Part shown: one piece after another, positions 26,370-35,896 of the stretch
Position numbering within the stretch: position 1 is the stretch's first letter
Layout of the letters: every line of letters starts with the position of its first letter
Source of the DNA: Virgibacillus natechei
Lineage (GTDB): Bacteria > Bacillota > Bacilli > Bacillales > Amphibacillaceae
Assembly: GCF_026013645.1 (NCBI RefSeq)
Contig: NZ_CP110224.1
Coordinates: 2,976,001-3,040,000 of the forward strand
Length of the DNA stretch: 64,000 nt
Direction: 5' to 3'
Notes under the pieces: generated by a model
The model's database searches: none
What the model saw: the letters and a program-made list of their open reading frames with translations, nothing else
What the model was told of the DNA's origin: nothing
Program-made: the position numbers and the translations under genes

Positions 26370-27235
26370 AAAAGAATCAACGTTATGAGATCATTGAAGA
26401 ACTAACATCCACTTTCAGTGTTACAGGCCTTTGTATCATCGCTTCTGTATCAAGAAGTGGTTTTTATAAATGGCGGAACAGGCAAAACCAATCTCTTACG
26501 AGGAAACAGAAGGAAGATGAACATATAAAAGATTTAATCGTTCATTTTGATCATTTATTTAATCACACATACGGCTATCCACGATTAACGGAAGAAATAA
26601 ATGATATTCATTTTAAAAAAGTGAATCATAAACGTGTCTATCGATTACAAAAACAACTAGGAATTCAAGCTCAAATATTTAAGAAAAAGGTACGGTATAA
26701 GCATGAAGGATATAAAGCCCAGAATGTATTAAATCGGGATTTCCGAGCGAAGAAGCCATTTGAGAAATGGGTAACGGATATCACATATTTATCAACAGGT
26801 ATCACACGATTGTATCTTTCAACCATTTTAGACCTTTGTACAAAAGAAGTCGTGAGCTATCATGTCAGTGAACATAATGATAATGACCTTGTGGTCCAAA
26901 CCCTTAACAAAGCTTTAGAAAAAGGTAGTGTAGATGGAACGATGATTCATAGTGACCAGGGACATCAATATACGTCTCACGCCTACACAAACCTTCTAGA
27001 AGAAAACGATATGGTTAAGAGCATGTCACGAAAAGCTAACTGTTGGGATAACGCCCCAATTGAGAGTTTTTTTGGACGTTTGAAGGAAGAATCTATGCGC
27101 ATACATAAACCAAAAACAAAACAAGAAATACGCCGGGTAATTGATGATTATATGGATCTCTATAATCACCGCCGGCGCCAGAAGAAATTAGGCGGTCAAG
27201 CACCTATCAACTATAAACATACAATAGCAGCTTGA
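26366..27235 (+). CDS. IS3-family OrfB, DDE integrase core
   Basis: Open in the -1 frame relative to orfA from before the orfA stop to 27235. No good internal start precedes ATG 26621, so it is probably made as an OrfAB fusion by -1 frameshifting. The orfA TAA lies at the first bases of the A6G run, so a slip must occur at or before it. The product has the 'YGYPRL' HTH_21 region and rve core: Asp in 'WVTDITYLS', Asp in 'IHSDQGHQYTS', and Glu in 'CWDNAPIESFFGRLKEE'. It appears intact. Confidence 0.88.
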   Translation, partial: LKKNQRYEIIEELTSTFSVTGLCIIASVSRSGFYKWRNRQNQSLTRKQKEDEHIKDLIVHFDHLFNHTYGYPRLTEEINDIHFKKVNHKRVYRLQKQLGIQAQIFKKKVRYKHEGYKAQNVLNRDFRAKKPFEKWVTDITYLSTGITRLYLSTILDLCTKEVVSYHVSEHNDNDLVVQTLNKALEKGSVDGTMIHSDQGHQYTSHAYTNLLEENDMVKSMSRKANCWDNAPIESFFGRLKEESMRIHKPKTKQEIRRVIDDYMDLYNHRRRQKKLGGQAPINYKHTIAA

Positions 27236-27467
27236 CCCTCGCCTATTAGTGTCTACTTGACAGGGGTATGCTTACTGACCCTCGCTGCTCTAGTTATTTA
27301 TCATTCAGTACGATCACTTATGAATATCAAAAAAACAAAGACCAACCGCATGAGCGTACTATCCTCCCCCCTCCTTTAAGATAAACGTATCCTTGTATTC
27401 GGAACTGGAGATTCGTTCGAGAAGCCTTCCACCCTTCCGTTTCTTTTGCAAGATTTCGTATGCTATA

Positions 27468-27543
27468 CTACGCCCCACAGCACTTCTTATATTTTTTCCC
27501 ACTGCCACATGGACATGGGTCATTGCGACCGACCTTTTGACGG
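27468..27543 (-). pseudogene. SEC-C zinc motif tail remnant
   Basis: The minus-strand frame ends with '[19 protein letters not shown]' plus Ala and TAG, the SEC-C motif found at the C-terminus of SecA and of many SEC-C proteins. Upstream, the frame runs straight into a REP-like core, so the rest of the gene is missing. The gap from 27269 to 27816 otherwise shows only this and the REP copy. Confidence 0.8.
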
Positions 27544-27571
27544 GGGGACGGAGGGACAGGTTCATTGTCCC
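27540..27571 (+). repeat. REP-like hairpin, family A
   Basis: GGGGGGACGGA followed by GGGACAGGTTCATTGTCCC and a shortened tail (ATACAGAAGCAATAAG). Confidence 0.8.
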
Positions 27572-27816
27572 AATACAGAAGCAATAAGGAAGTCCTCGGG
27601 TTCAAATCCTCGCTGCTCTACAGCGTTATCAACTCCAAAAGCACTTTCTTTTTAGATTATATTTTGATTTATTATCGATCTCCGCCTTTCTTTAAGCAGG
27701 TTTAAGCAGGGTGGAATTCTATCATCTTTCTAGGAAATACGAGATTTCTATCATTCGACAATACCCATAGCCCAAACGATTTAAATGAGGTATAATAGTT
27801 GAAAGGAGGTGAGAAG

Positions 27817-28149
27817 ATGACCCAGGATGAACTTAACCATATAGATAAACGTTTTGATAGGTTAGAAGGAATGATTGGCCAGTTAATTAATACTGTAGAC
27901 ACAATAATGGAGGAACAGACCTCTATGAAAAGTGATATTACTTCTGTGAAAGATGAACAAGCTACTATGAAAAGTGATCTCACTTCTATGAAAGATGAGC
28001 AAGCTACTATGAAAAGTGAAAGTGAAACACGACACGCGGAAGTCATGGAGCTATTAAATGCATATAAAGCAGACAATGACCTTCTATGGGATAGAACCAC
28101 CAAAAATGAGCGGGAGATTGGGATTGTAAAAAAGCTATACGGATTTTAA
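27817..28149 (+). CDS. Coiled-coil protein with 14-residue repeats
   Basis: 110 residues from ATG 27817. GGAGGTG lies 7 bases upstream; the TTG at 27799 is on the wrong side of it. A TATAAT at 27791-27796 may be the -10 element. Residues about 40-80 hold near-perfect repeats of the type 'TSMKSD.TS.KDEQA', a heptad-like pattern for a parallel coiled coil. No signal peptide or membrane segment. Function not recognised; phage-derived and chemotaxis-linked proteins of this form exist. Confidence 0.7.
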   Translation: MTQDELNHIDKRFDRLEGMIGQLINTVDTIMEEQTSMKSDITSVKDEQATMKSDLTSMKDEQATMKSESETRHAEVMELLNAYKADNDLLWDRTTKNEREIGIVKKLYGF

Positions 28150-28277
28150 TGATTCGCTAAACTAAAATCTTCCTTCCTTTTATTCTACTATTTCCTTTCA
28201 CAGATAACTTCACAGATTTTTTCAAATTAATTTTATCCCCGTTATTATGCCTCTGATTAATCAGTTCGCTACTATAA

Positions 28278-28374
28278 CGGGGGGACGTAGGGACAGGTTC
28301 ATTGTCCCCCATTACAGCAGCAATAAGTGAAAATGGCAATTGTACTTTTGCTCATAGATGTAATAAAATCCTAC
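28278..28374 (+). repeat. REP-like element, family A with tail
   Basis: GGGGGGACGTA followed by the GGGACAGGTTCATTGTCCC core and the conserved tail to about 28374, closely matching the copy at 25829-25920. Confidence 0.8.
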
Positions 28375-28436
28375 CCATCCATATTTCTGAGAAATCAGAA
28401 ACATCATAACAAAATCATGTTCAGACAGCAAAAATA

Positions 28437-28461
28437 AGCTGAGTGCTTCATAAACTCAGCT
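28437..28461. terminator. Hairpin terminator
   Basis: Perfect 8-bp stem AGCTGAGT/ACTCAGCT with a 9-base loop, between the coiled-coil gene and the VanZ remnant, usable on either strand. Confidence 0.5.
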
Positions 28462-28482
28462 AGCCCACCTATTTTGATGTTT

Positions 28483-28650
28483 CTATCGACCTTCCACATG
28501 ACCTTTCCTCCGTAAATGATCAAGACCTACCGCAACAACAATCCCTATTACATTTGCGCATATATCGTATATATCTGTATCACTGCCAAAGAAAACCTGT
28601 AACCGACTATAATAATAGGTACCAAAATGAAGTATCAATCTTATTTACGG
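28483..28650 (-). pseudogene. VanZ-like membrane protein remnant
   Basis: The minus-strand frame reads 'LHFGTYYYSRLQVFFGSD' then 'TDIYDICANVIGIVVAVGLD' and ends at TAG 28483. The early HFG and the late D-x2-D-x3-N-x2-G pattern are both found in VanZ-family proteins but normally lie much farther apart, so an internal deletion is likely. No start codon with a ribosome site is visible. Confidence 0.5.
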
Positions 28651-28939
28651 AAGTTTGCCTTCGATTCTCCAACTTCAAATACAGACTTCGATATCATTAG
28701 TCTCAAGCCTTTTAAAGGCTGGGCTATTACCTCGACTTCTTTATCTTTTCTGAAGGATGCATCCGACTAATAAAATACTTTTCATCAACCAATACTCAGC
28801 AAGCCTGTTTTTCTCCAACTTTGAATTGGTACCTTAAATCGATCGTGATAATTAGGTGAGTTCTAAATTGTTTTCCCACAAGTGAATTGTTCTGGTATCT
28901 GGAACACCATAAAAAACACCAGCCTTAAATCCTAAAACC

Positions 28940-30373
28940 CTATCTGTTAGCAGTCTGGTATTTTTGCTTTGGACTTGTGGGTTTATCTGGTATGGTTAAT
29001 TTTATTAAACCACCTTTAATTAAAGGATTTATAACATTCGCTCTAAAATACCTCTTACTCTTAATCCCCAGAAATTCCTGAATTTCACTTCGGCTTTTAG
29101 GGTTTTGGCAGAACTCTAAAATTTCTTTAGTTCTATCGTCTTGGTCACTAACTTGATCACCAGCTTGGTCACCAGCTTGGTCACTATTCCTAGGGATCAA
29201 AGGAATAATCGTTTTGAAAACATCACCTTCAATAAAAGCGGGATCCGCTCCAGAATAGACTTTATTGTATTTATAAATATTTCTAACACCGGAACCAAGC
29301 TCATCCACCCTGCCTATCTCTTTAAAAAACTTGGCAATTGTTGGATTTTTAGGGAAAGGCGAAAAGTTAGCTGGGTCAATGATTCCATTGCCATGTGGTT
29401 TATTGCTATTCTCAACAAATACTCTTTCTTTTTCAATAACAAGCTTTGCGGGGAAAGGGTTTGAAAACTCACGGTGAACAAGTATATTCGATACTACTTC
29501 CCTGAAAATAGTGTCCCTTAGACTTACCCTCTGGTCTTTTTCTAAATAAAATTTGTCATTAAGATGTTTGGCGATAAACTGCATGAGTCTTTCATAACTA
29601 TCAACCAAATTCGTTCTGATATCATCTCTGTCATCATACCGGTCAATATCATCCCTTCGTAAAATTGCATCCGTTCTATAATGTGGGAGGGCCGATATAA
29701 TTAAATCATCTTTCCCAAGAAGTAATATGGCTGCTAAGGTAATTCCTTCCTTACCACTTTGTAAATCCTTTAAATAGAGCCCTGCGCTCTTTAGAAGTTC
29801 CAGATCATCCATCAACTTCCACGGATGATTTGTTCTTTGGTTCTCTGCTAACTTTCTAACTTTTATAAAAAGATCGCTTTTCAAATCCGATAACTCTGCA
29901 AAAGGAAAAATGCGGTTTTCTGAATAGGTTCCCTGCTTCCTCATATACATTGCTGAAACTTGATTCGTATTATCAGTAATATCTAAATCCCCATCTTCGT
30001 TTCGATCAAATATTTTACCATTACACCGATGAACTTGTGAGCTTTCTGGGACAAAGATATAAAGTATACGTTTTTTCCCAATTTTAATTTCTTCAACTGA
30101 TAAATAGAAAGTCGGGCTAATCTTTTGGGGGTTGTTCATGGATGTCACAAAGTCTTTTTTCACCTTTTCAATTGCATCTTCATTGACTCCTGTAATTTTC
30201 CCATCATCGGCAACACCAAGAAAAAGATGTCCGCCATTCCGATTTAGAAATGCACAAACCGATTCAAAAACATCCTTATTTAATTTTTCACTACTTTGTT
30301 TAAACTCCGTAATTATGCTTTCGCCATCGCGTAGAAAGTTTTGTAACTTCTTCATTGTCATGTACATCAACAT
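28940..30373 (-). CDS. AlbA_2 (Schlafen-like) regulator with ATP-binding domain
   Basis: 477 residues. Residues 10-135 form an AlbA_2 domain ('ESIITEFKQS', 'AFLNRNGGHLFLGVADDGKITGV'). Residues about 270-400 are an HATPase_c_4-type region ('FREVVSNILVHREFSNPFPAKLVIE', 'RVDELGSGVRNIYKY'). A short 'DQAGDQAGDQVSDQ' linker precedes a C-terminal winged helix (about 425-465). Such proteins are annotated as RecG-like or transcriptional regulators, and the family is abundant in defence and mobile regions. The start is uncertain: four in-frame ATGs lie within 19 bases after a weak GGGATG site. Confidence 0.8.
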   Translation of the reverse strand: MLMYMTMKKLQNFLRDGESIITEFKQSSEKLNKDVFESVCAFLNRNGGHLFLGVADDGKITGVNEDAIEKVKKDFVTSMNNPQKISPTFYLSVEEIKIGKKRILYIFVPESSQVHRCNGKIFDRNEDGDLDITDNTNQVSAMYMRKQGTYSENRIFPFAELSDLKSDLFIKVRKLAENQRTNHPWKLMDDLELLKSAGLYLKDLQSGKEGITLAAILLLGKDDLIISALPHYRTDAILRRDDIDRYDDRDDIRTNLVDSYERLMQFIAKHLNDKFYLEKDQRVSLRDTIFREVVSNILVHREFSNPFPAKLVIEKERVFVENSNKPHGNGIIDPANFSPFPKNPTIAKFFKEIGRVDELGSGVRNIYKYNKVYSGADPAFIEGDVFKTIIPLIPRNSDQAGDQAGDQVSDQDDRTKEILEFCQNPKSRSEIQEFLGIKSKRYFRANVINPLIKGGLIKLTIPDKPTSPKQKYQTANR

Positions 30374-30674
30374 CCCACTTTAGTTTCTAAATGCGCACAC
30401 CTGTCCCAATCATTATTATGCATTTTAAGCCATTTATATTCAATTAAACCCCTTATTCGCATTATAGTACTTACAACTATACATCCTTATCGTATTTAAT
30501 TCGATCAAACATATTAAAACCCTTTATTTTTTCATTCTAATACCCTTATATCTATTCAGTTCCGATGTTGTCGACTCAAAATAAGATTACTCACGAGTTG
30601 AATATAGAAAGAAAAGTTCCAACGATTATCGCATAGATACCAGATACAAGCAGGACAATGCTGTCTATGAAAAT
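30374..30674. other. Gene-free stretch
   Basis: AT-rich with no credible gene or hairpin seen on either strand. Confidence 0.4.
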
Positions 30675-31250
<576 letters not shown>

Positions 31251-31326
31251 GTTCTTTCCCTCCAATGGGTTACGTATATTTATATCCTAATAAATCATTG
31301 AACGAATGGCGTAGATCCCGATTACA

Positions 31327-31728
31327 TCATCTACTCGGAAGATTCAGTTGCCAGGAAACACCAAACCGATCATTTAACCAACCAAACTTCTTGCTGAACC
31401 CATAGTCATCTAGCGGCATGAGTGCTTGTCCATCCATCAGGAGCTTTTCATAAAGATTGTTGATCTCCGCTTCCGAATCACACGTGATAAAGATGGAAAA
31501 CGAAGGGGTAAAGGTAAACTCATGCTTCACATTACTGTCCATACACATGAATTCTTGCCCCTTTAAAGAAAATATCGCATGCATCACGGTACCTTCATCC
31601 CCAGCTTCATTTGCTCCGTAACGAGTTATGCTTGTAATACCCGAATCCTCCGTAAGTGATAGGTAATAATTCATCGCTTCTTCTGCCTTACCATCTTCAA
31701 ACATTAAAAATGGGGTAACCTTTTCCAT
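31327..31728 (-). CDS. PhnB-like VOC family protein
   Basis: 133 residues of the PhnB/3-demethylubiquinone-like VOC fold: 'TPFLMFEDGKAEEAMNYYLSL', 'HAIFSLKGQEFMCMDS', 'FTPSFSIFITCDSEAEINNLYEKL' and 'GWLNDRFGVSWQLN'. The fold makes paired beta-alpha-beta units, often dimeric metalloenzymes or binding proteins. The substrate cannot be read from sequence. It is preceded by an AGAAGGGAT-type site. Confidence 0.88.
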   Translation of the reverse strand: MEKVTPFLMFEDGKAEEAMNYYLSLTEDSGITSITRYGANEAGDEGTVMHAIFSLKGQEFMCMDSNVKHEFTFTPSFSIFITCDSEAEINNLYEKLLMDGQALMPLDDYGFSKKFGWLNDRFGVSWQLNLPSR

Positions 31729-31822
31729 GATAGATCAATCCCTTCTCCTGTTTTTCTTAAGTCTAACACATGTGACTGCTAAAATATGCTGCTTGGCATT
31801 ATAGGTGCCTGTACCTGTGTCC

Positions 31823-33523
31823 TTAATCCACTTCCTCTATAGTTTCGCCATCTACATGCACTCGATACCATTGTGGTGTCCTGCTTGTTGTTGCTTTTGT
31901 ATAATACAAATACTCATCAATGATATACATGATAGAAACTTCCCCATCGTCTAATTTATCGTTTTCACCCGTATCGACATTATACCTATACAGACTGCTG
32001 TCATCCTCTACATTTCGATAAAAAATAAGATTGTCATCTGCGTTAAATCCATAGCTCGCTGTCTCTGTCAATTGTTCGGTTTGCCCATTATCCAAGCTGA
32101 ACCGATAGATATAATCATCATCCGCACTTTCATAATAAAGCCAGCCGTCTGAAACAAAGAAAAACCTTGCATGAACCCCTCCAAACATAACAGGCTCCGC
32201 TTCTGTATCACCGAGATTGAGATCAAGATACGAGATGTTTCCAGGGTATTCCGTTTGGAAAATTAAATACCCTTGGGATACGGTGAATTGAAAGGCATTA
32301 TCCAGTAACTGCTCACGGTCCGTTAAATCTGTGCGCATCCGATAGACGGCTTTTTCCGCATCTGGTTCATACGTAACGGGTATAAAGTATATCCAGTCAT
32401 CAACGACAATTAAGTTTTCAGTGTATGTTTCGGTGATTTGTTCCCGCTCTGATCCGTCCGTTTTCATCCTGTAGGCTTTACTATCCTCCATTCTATCGAT
32501 GAAAAAAAGCCAATCACCTATCACATTGATGTGGGATACATCATTTTCGAGTAGCTGTTCTCTCTCACTGCCATCCTCTTTTTGCTTATGTAAACCTTTC
32601 CCTCTATTGGAAAAATAAATCCATTCATCATCCGTTGCCCAATGCCCGTCATACATTAAATTAGCACTGGAATTACCAAGCTCTTCGTCCATAACTTCCG
32701 GAACATGTTCCTCTCTTTCCTTTTCCCGCTCTTCCTCCATGATTTCCATGTGTTCCTGGAAAGTCACAGCTGATTCTATTTCTTCCTCCGGGATAGGAAC
32801 ATCATCCAATTCATTGTAATTGGAAAAGGACATTTCAATCGTTTCAGATAATTCAGTAGGATTACCCGAATCAGCATAATCATAATTCAACACATAGTCC
32901 AGATTCATTTCTTTCACATGGAAATCTTCTTGATCCACGGTGAGGCTAACATGTAAATCGATTATGTCACTGCGATCCAAATAAAGGTCGCTTATAGATT
33001 GTTCCATTGGGTCTGTTATGACAAAATAAGGGTATAATGAAGAAAAAAATGCTTGCTCCTCTTCCTGTTCGATCATATATTCATAGGTGTAATCATCCTC
33101 ATCATCGCTAACCTTTAATTGATCAAACCTGGAATGAAGTGCTTCTAATCCATCCAGTAAATGGTCAGGCTCCTCATCGTTCTCTGATTTAAATAAGAAG
33201 TCTGGTGCTGTAAAATCTTCATAATAAACCATATCCTCTATGTAATACGACTTCATTTCTCTCCGTTGTCCCATCACTTCCATGTCTCTTTGAATAGAAG
33301 CGCGGAATGGGGTGACAAGTCTTTCCCCTTGAATATCGAATACAGCTTCATTATCAAATCCATCTATCTGTTCCGATGTAATCTCAAAAGAATAACTCTC
33401 CACCTCGCTCATTTCTTCCATGGTTCGCTCCAATATCTCCTCATGTGTGAGGTCTTCCTGTATAGTTGTACATCCCATAAGGAATAGGATTGTTGCCATG
33501 ATCGTCCACGATTTTAATTTCAT
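31823..33523 (-). CDS. Lipoprotein with DUF5050-type propeller
   Basis: 566 residues. Lipobox LMGC gives Cys18. The N-terminal half (about 20-250) resembles LppX/DUF6612-type lipoproteins, with the 'EEMSEVESYSFEITSEQ' opening. An acidic linker (about 255-285) follows. The C-terminal 280 residues hold repeats of the kind 'DEWIYFSNRGKGLHKQKEDGSEREQL' at about 45-residue spacing, the DUF5050 beta-propeller repeat. It is anchored on the outer membrane face; a sensing or binding role is likely. A REP-type motif (GGTGCCTGTACC) lies just after the stop at 31803. Confidence 0.82.
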   Translation of the reverse strand: MKLKSWTIMATILFLMGCTTIQEDLTHEEILERTMEEMSEVESYSFEITSEQIDGFDNEAVFDIQGERLVTPFRASIQRDMEVMGQRREMKSYYIEDMVYYEDFTAPDFLFKSENDEEPDHLLDGLEALHSRFDQLKVSDDEDDYTYEYMIEQEEEQAFFSSLYPYFVITDPMEQSISDLYLDRSDIIDLHVSLTVDQEDFHVKEMNLDYVLNYDYADSGNPTELSETIEMSFSNYNELDDVPIPEEEIESAVTFQEHMEIMEEEREKEREEHVPEVMDEELGNSSANLMYDGHWATDDEWIYFSNRGKGLHKQKEDGSEREQLLENDVSHINVIGDWLFFIDRMEDSKAYRMKTDGSEREQITETYTENLIVVDDWIYFIPVTYEPDAEKAVYRMRTDLTDREQLLDNAFQFTVSQGYLIFQTEYPGNISYLDLNLGDTEAEPVMFGGVHARFFFVSDGWLYYESADDDYIYRFSLDNGQTEQLTETASYGFNADDNLIFYRNVEDDSSLYRYNVDTGENDKLDDGEVSIMYIIDEYLYYTKATTSRTPQWYRVHVDGETIEEVD

Positions 33524-33891
33524 TCCATTCCCCTTTCAGCTTTTACGTTAGCATGAAAACATTTTAACATAAATTTGGAGGTAGAGGTGCCTGTCACTTC
33601 CCGGTTTTTAGCGTTTTTTGTCGAAATGTTAGAGGTACTTGCTATTACCTCCATGTCGGTCTAATTCTACTTATTAGCAATGATGCTTTTTACTCAACAG
33701 AAGATGAAAGAACTAGCCTCTTTCCTTGATAGAACACCAAAAAATAAAAGCTTTCCTGAACTAATATGCAAATGGTTTCGCACACTCGTTCAGGAAAGTC
33801 TAAGAATTTATATTCGATGGGAATAACCCCTTGTTAAAAGAATTGCTATTTGAATCAATTGTTATGACACACTTTTATAACTCCTTTTTCA
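33524..33891. other. Intergenic stretch with repeat and inverted repeat
   Basis: It holds a family-B REP-like copy (33585-33640) and a perfect 11-bp inverted repeat CTTTCCTGAAC/GTTCAGGAAAG between about 33752 and 33800 around a 22-base loop. No gene. Confidence 0.5.
33585..33640 (-). repeat. REP-like element, family B
   Basis: GGTGCCTGTCACTTCCCGG followed by TTTTTGTCGAA. This is the reverse complement of the TTCGACAAAAA...GTGACAGGCACC elements at 37.3, 38.5, 39.9 and 46.1 kb. Confidence 0.75.
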
Positions 33892-34962
33892 TTAAAAGCG
33901 GATTATCTTTTTAATTTTTACCGATCGATCGAGCGGCATTTCAATTCGATTCGACTTGTACCTATCTTCGAGAACAGGGTAAAATGGCACTTTATCATTT
34001 GTATCGATAACTTTTGCATGAATCCCAGTTGTTAGTTCTACGATGGCATTCAAGGGAAAAATATCTAACATTCTAAAAAAGGTGTAAAAGTAATAATCTT
34101 CTACCATTTTACATTCTTTCAGTAGTATTGTCTCCGCAACTGTAGAGCCATATGCATGACGATAGGGACGTGCCATCATTAACGCAGAATACACGTCTAC
34201 TATAGCTAATGCCTTTATCTCTTCTTTGATTTCGGCATTTTTAAGTCCTTCTGGGTACCCACTTCCCTCAACCCGTTCGTGGTGAGATTTTGCTAAATTA
34301 GCCACGTATTCGGGGAAATCTTGTTGCTTTAAAATTTTATATCCATAAATAGTATGATTTTTTACTGTTTCGTATTCTTGCTGGCTTAATTTAGATGATT
34401 TGTCCAAAATGCTTTTCGGTATTTCTAATTTCCCCACATCATGCAGTAAACATCCAATTGCAAACTGCTCAATATCATCAATTTTTAATTTTTTAGCGAA
34501 TAATGTGCCTAATATAAAGACGTCAAATGAATGTTGATAGGTATTATAATCCCAGTCTTTTAATTTTTCTAGTAATTTATAAATCTTTCCAGTAGACATA
34601 AATTTTATAAATAGACCCTCTAACCATTGGTAATCAACGGCGTCATTCAGGGCAAACCCATAACGATATTCCTGGCCTATCTTTAGCAAGTTATTAAAGA
34701 AATCATTTTTAATTTCCGATACACTGGGTACAGAATCAGGAGAGTTGTTCACAACGTTTGTTTCTTGCTCATTTTCGTCACTTACATGATGTTCATCCTG
34801 AGCACTACGAATGTCAACAGATGGAATATCCCATTGTCTTAATTTTGAAATTACTGCTTTGGTTAAAGAAGTCCCACTTTTTAAAACTAGCGTTCCCCCT
34901 CTAAAGAGGTCATTTTTTAATACGTCCCCTTCTTGTAAGTCCTTGACATTAACAACAGTCAT
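33892..34962 (-). CDS. HD-GYP domain phosphodiesterase
   Basis: 356 residues. The N-terminal 130 residues are a variable region. The HD-GYP domain (about 130-300) has 'QHSFDVFILGTLFAKKL', the metal-binding HDVGKLEIPKSIL, 'NHTIYGYKIL', and 'HHERVEGSGYPEGL' with the GYP signature, then 'IVDVYSALMMARPYR'. Such enzymes hydrolyse cyclic di-GMP. The C-terminal 60 residues match the 'VELTTGIHAKVIDTN' extension common in Bacillus HD-GYP proteins. No membrane segment, so it is cytoplasmic. It is monocistronic. Confidence 0.92.
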   Translation of the reverse strand: MTVVNVKDLQEGDVLKNDLFRGGTLVLKSGTSLTKAVISKLRQWDIPSVDIRSAQDEHHVSDENEQETNVVNNSPDSVPSVSEIKNDFFNNLLKIGQEYRYGFALNDAVDYQWLEGLFIKFMSTGKIYKLLEKLKDWDYNTYQHSFDVFILGTLFAKKLKIDDIEQFAIGCLLHDVGKLEIPKSILDKSSKLSQQEYETVKNHTIYGYKILKQQDFPEYVANLAKSHHERVEGSGYPEGLKNAEIKEEIKALAIVDVYSALMMARPYRHAYGSTVAETILLKECKMVEDYYFYTFFRMLDIFPLNAIVELTTGIHAKVIDTNDKVPFYPVLEDRYKSNRIEMPLDRSVKIKKIIRF

Positions 34963-35060
34963 GCTTCACACCCCCATTGATTTTTTGAATATAAATTGTC
35001 TGATTATGTCTATAATACCATTAAAGCGGACTACTATATAGGGGTATTTTACTATTCGAG

Positions 35061-35130
35061 CGGGGGACATAGGGACAGGTTCATTGTCCCATTACAGCAG
35101 CGATAAGTGAAGATAGAATTGCACGTTTGA
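35061..35130 (+). repeat. REP-like element, family A with tail
   Basis: GGGGGACATA followed by the GGGACAGGTTCATTGTCCC core and the ATTACAGCAGCGATAAGTGA tail. It ends just before the small membrane protein gene. Confidence 0.8.
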
Positions 35131-35145
35131 TCATAGATGTTGAAA

Positions 35146-35493
35146 TTAAAAGAACAATGGAATGTATAGAAAAACACCTAGTATAATCATTGTAATAAGG
35201 AGCAAAATACTTTTCCAGCGTTTTCTTCTCCAGAACAATAGTGAAACGATGATGCTCTGCACAAATATGAACGTTGCCCCTATGATGACCATCCAAATAG
35301 AGCCGATGAAGGTTCCTAACACATTGATGAGGATCCCAACAGGCATTAAAGCGAGCCCAATTATCGCGGTAGGGCTACTTTTAATTCGTTCTAAAATTTT
35401 TTTACGTTCCGACTCGGAATATTCATCGTATTCAACGAGCGCAAACCATCCGGTGAGTATAACAATCGCACCTAATACCGACATCGATCCCAT
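35146..35493 (-). CDS. Small membrane protein, 115 residues
   Basis: AAGGAGG lies 8 bases before the ATG. Four hydrophobic segments, near 5-20, 43-60, 64-84 and 93-112, are separated by a charged loop ('EYDEYSESERKKILERIK'). No family recognised. It is flanked on both sides by REP-like elements (35061 and 35573). Confidence 0.7.
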   Translation of the reverse strand: MGSMSVLGAIVILTGWFALVEYDEYSESERKKILERIKSSPTAIIGLALMPVGILINVLGTFIGSIWMVIIGATFIFVQSIIVSLLFWRRKRWKSILLLITMIILGVFLYIPLFF

Positions 35494-35896
35494 GTAAAAA
35501 ACCTCCTTTTTCCATTATTTTAACCAACCCCTGATCAAATGAAACGTCATCTGCTTATAGTCATTCGGAAAATGGGACGTAGGGACATGGGACGTAGGGG
35601 ACGTAGGGACAGGTTCATTGTCCCCCCCATTACTACAGCAGCGATAAATGAAGATAGCCTTACACTTTTGATCTACAACCCCAATATTTAGCCATCATAC
35701 TCCTCTTCAAAAAAGTAAACACCAGATCCCAACCAACTCACAGTACTGGGGTTTATGTGTTTACAAATTAGTCTATAAACTCTTTTAGTCAATACTTTTT
35801 ACCGTTACTCGTTACTCTTATCCCGATACTTTCAAATACTTCAATCCGTTTTTCAGCTCTTAAAACGAGGCTGCAAAAGAGCCACCCCCGCGCTTT
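35494..35896. other. Intergenic stretch with REP copy
   Basis: It contains the compound family-A element at 35573-35660 and T-rich sequence upstream of the rbsK end. No gene is visible. Confidence 0.5.
35573..35660 (+). repeat. Compound REP-like element, family A
   Basis: Three successive GGGACRTAGG units precede the GGGACAGGTTCATTGTCCC core. The element is followed by the CAGCAGCGATAAATGAAGAT tail. It is the most expanded copy in the window. Confidence 0.8.

Larger units (their letters stand above)
25961..27268 (+). mobile_element. IS3-family insertion sequence (IS150-like)
   Basis: Two overlapping frames, orfA and orfB, lie between imperfect inverted ends that share CCCCT and AGTAGACAC (left from 25961, right reading back from 27268). 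The right end may extend to about 27276, because a remnant at 58441-58509 shares those bases. The left part of the 25656-26021 gap otherwise holds only the flagellin leader and the REP copy. Confidence 0.85.
28150..28939. other. Intergenic stretch with REP, terminator and VanZ remnant
   Basis: No intact gene. It contains a REP-like element, a hairpin terminator and a VanZ-like remnant, listed separately. Nothing else was recognised in 28650-28939. Confidence 0.5.

Noticed and set aside
27359..27565. 68-residue frame on the minus strand
   Set aside because: It is the alternative frame of the SEC-C remnant and begins inside a REP-like element.
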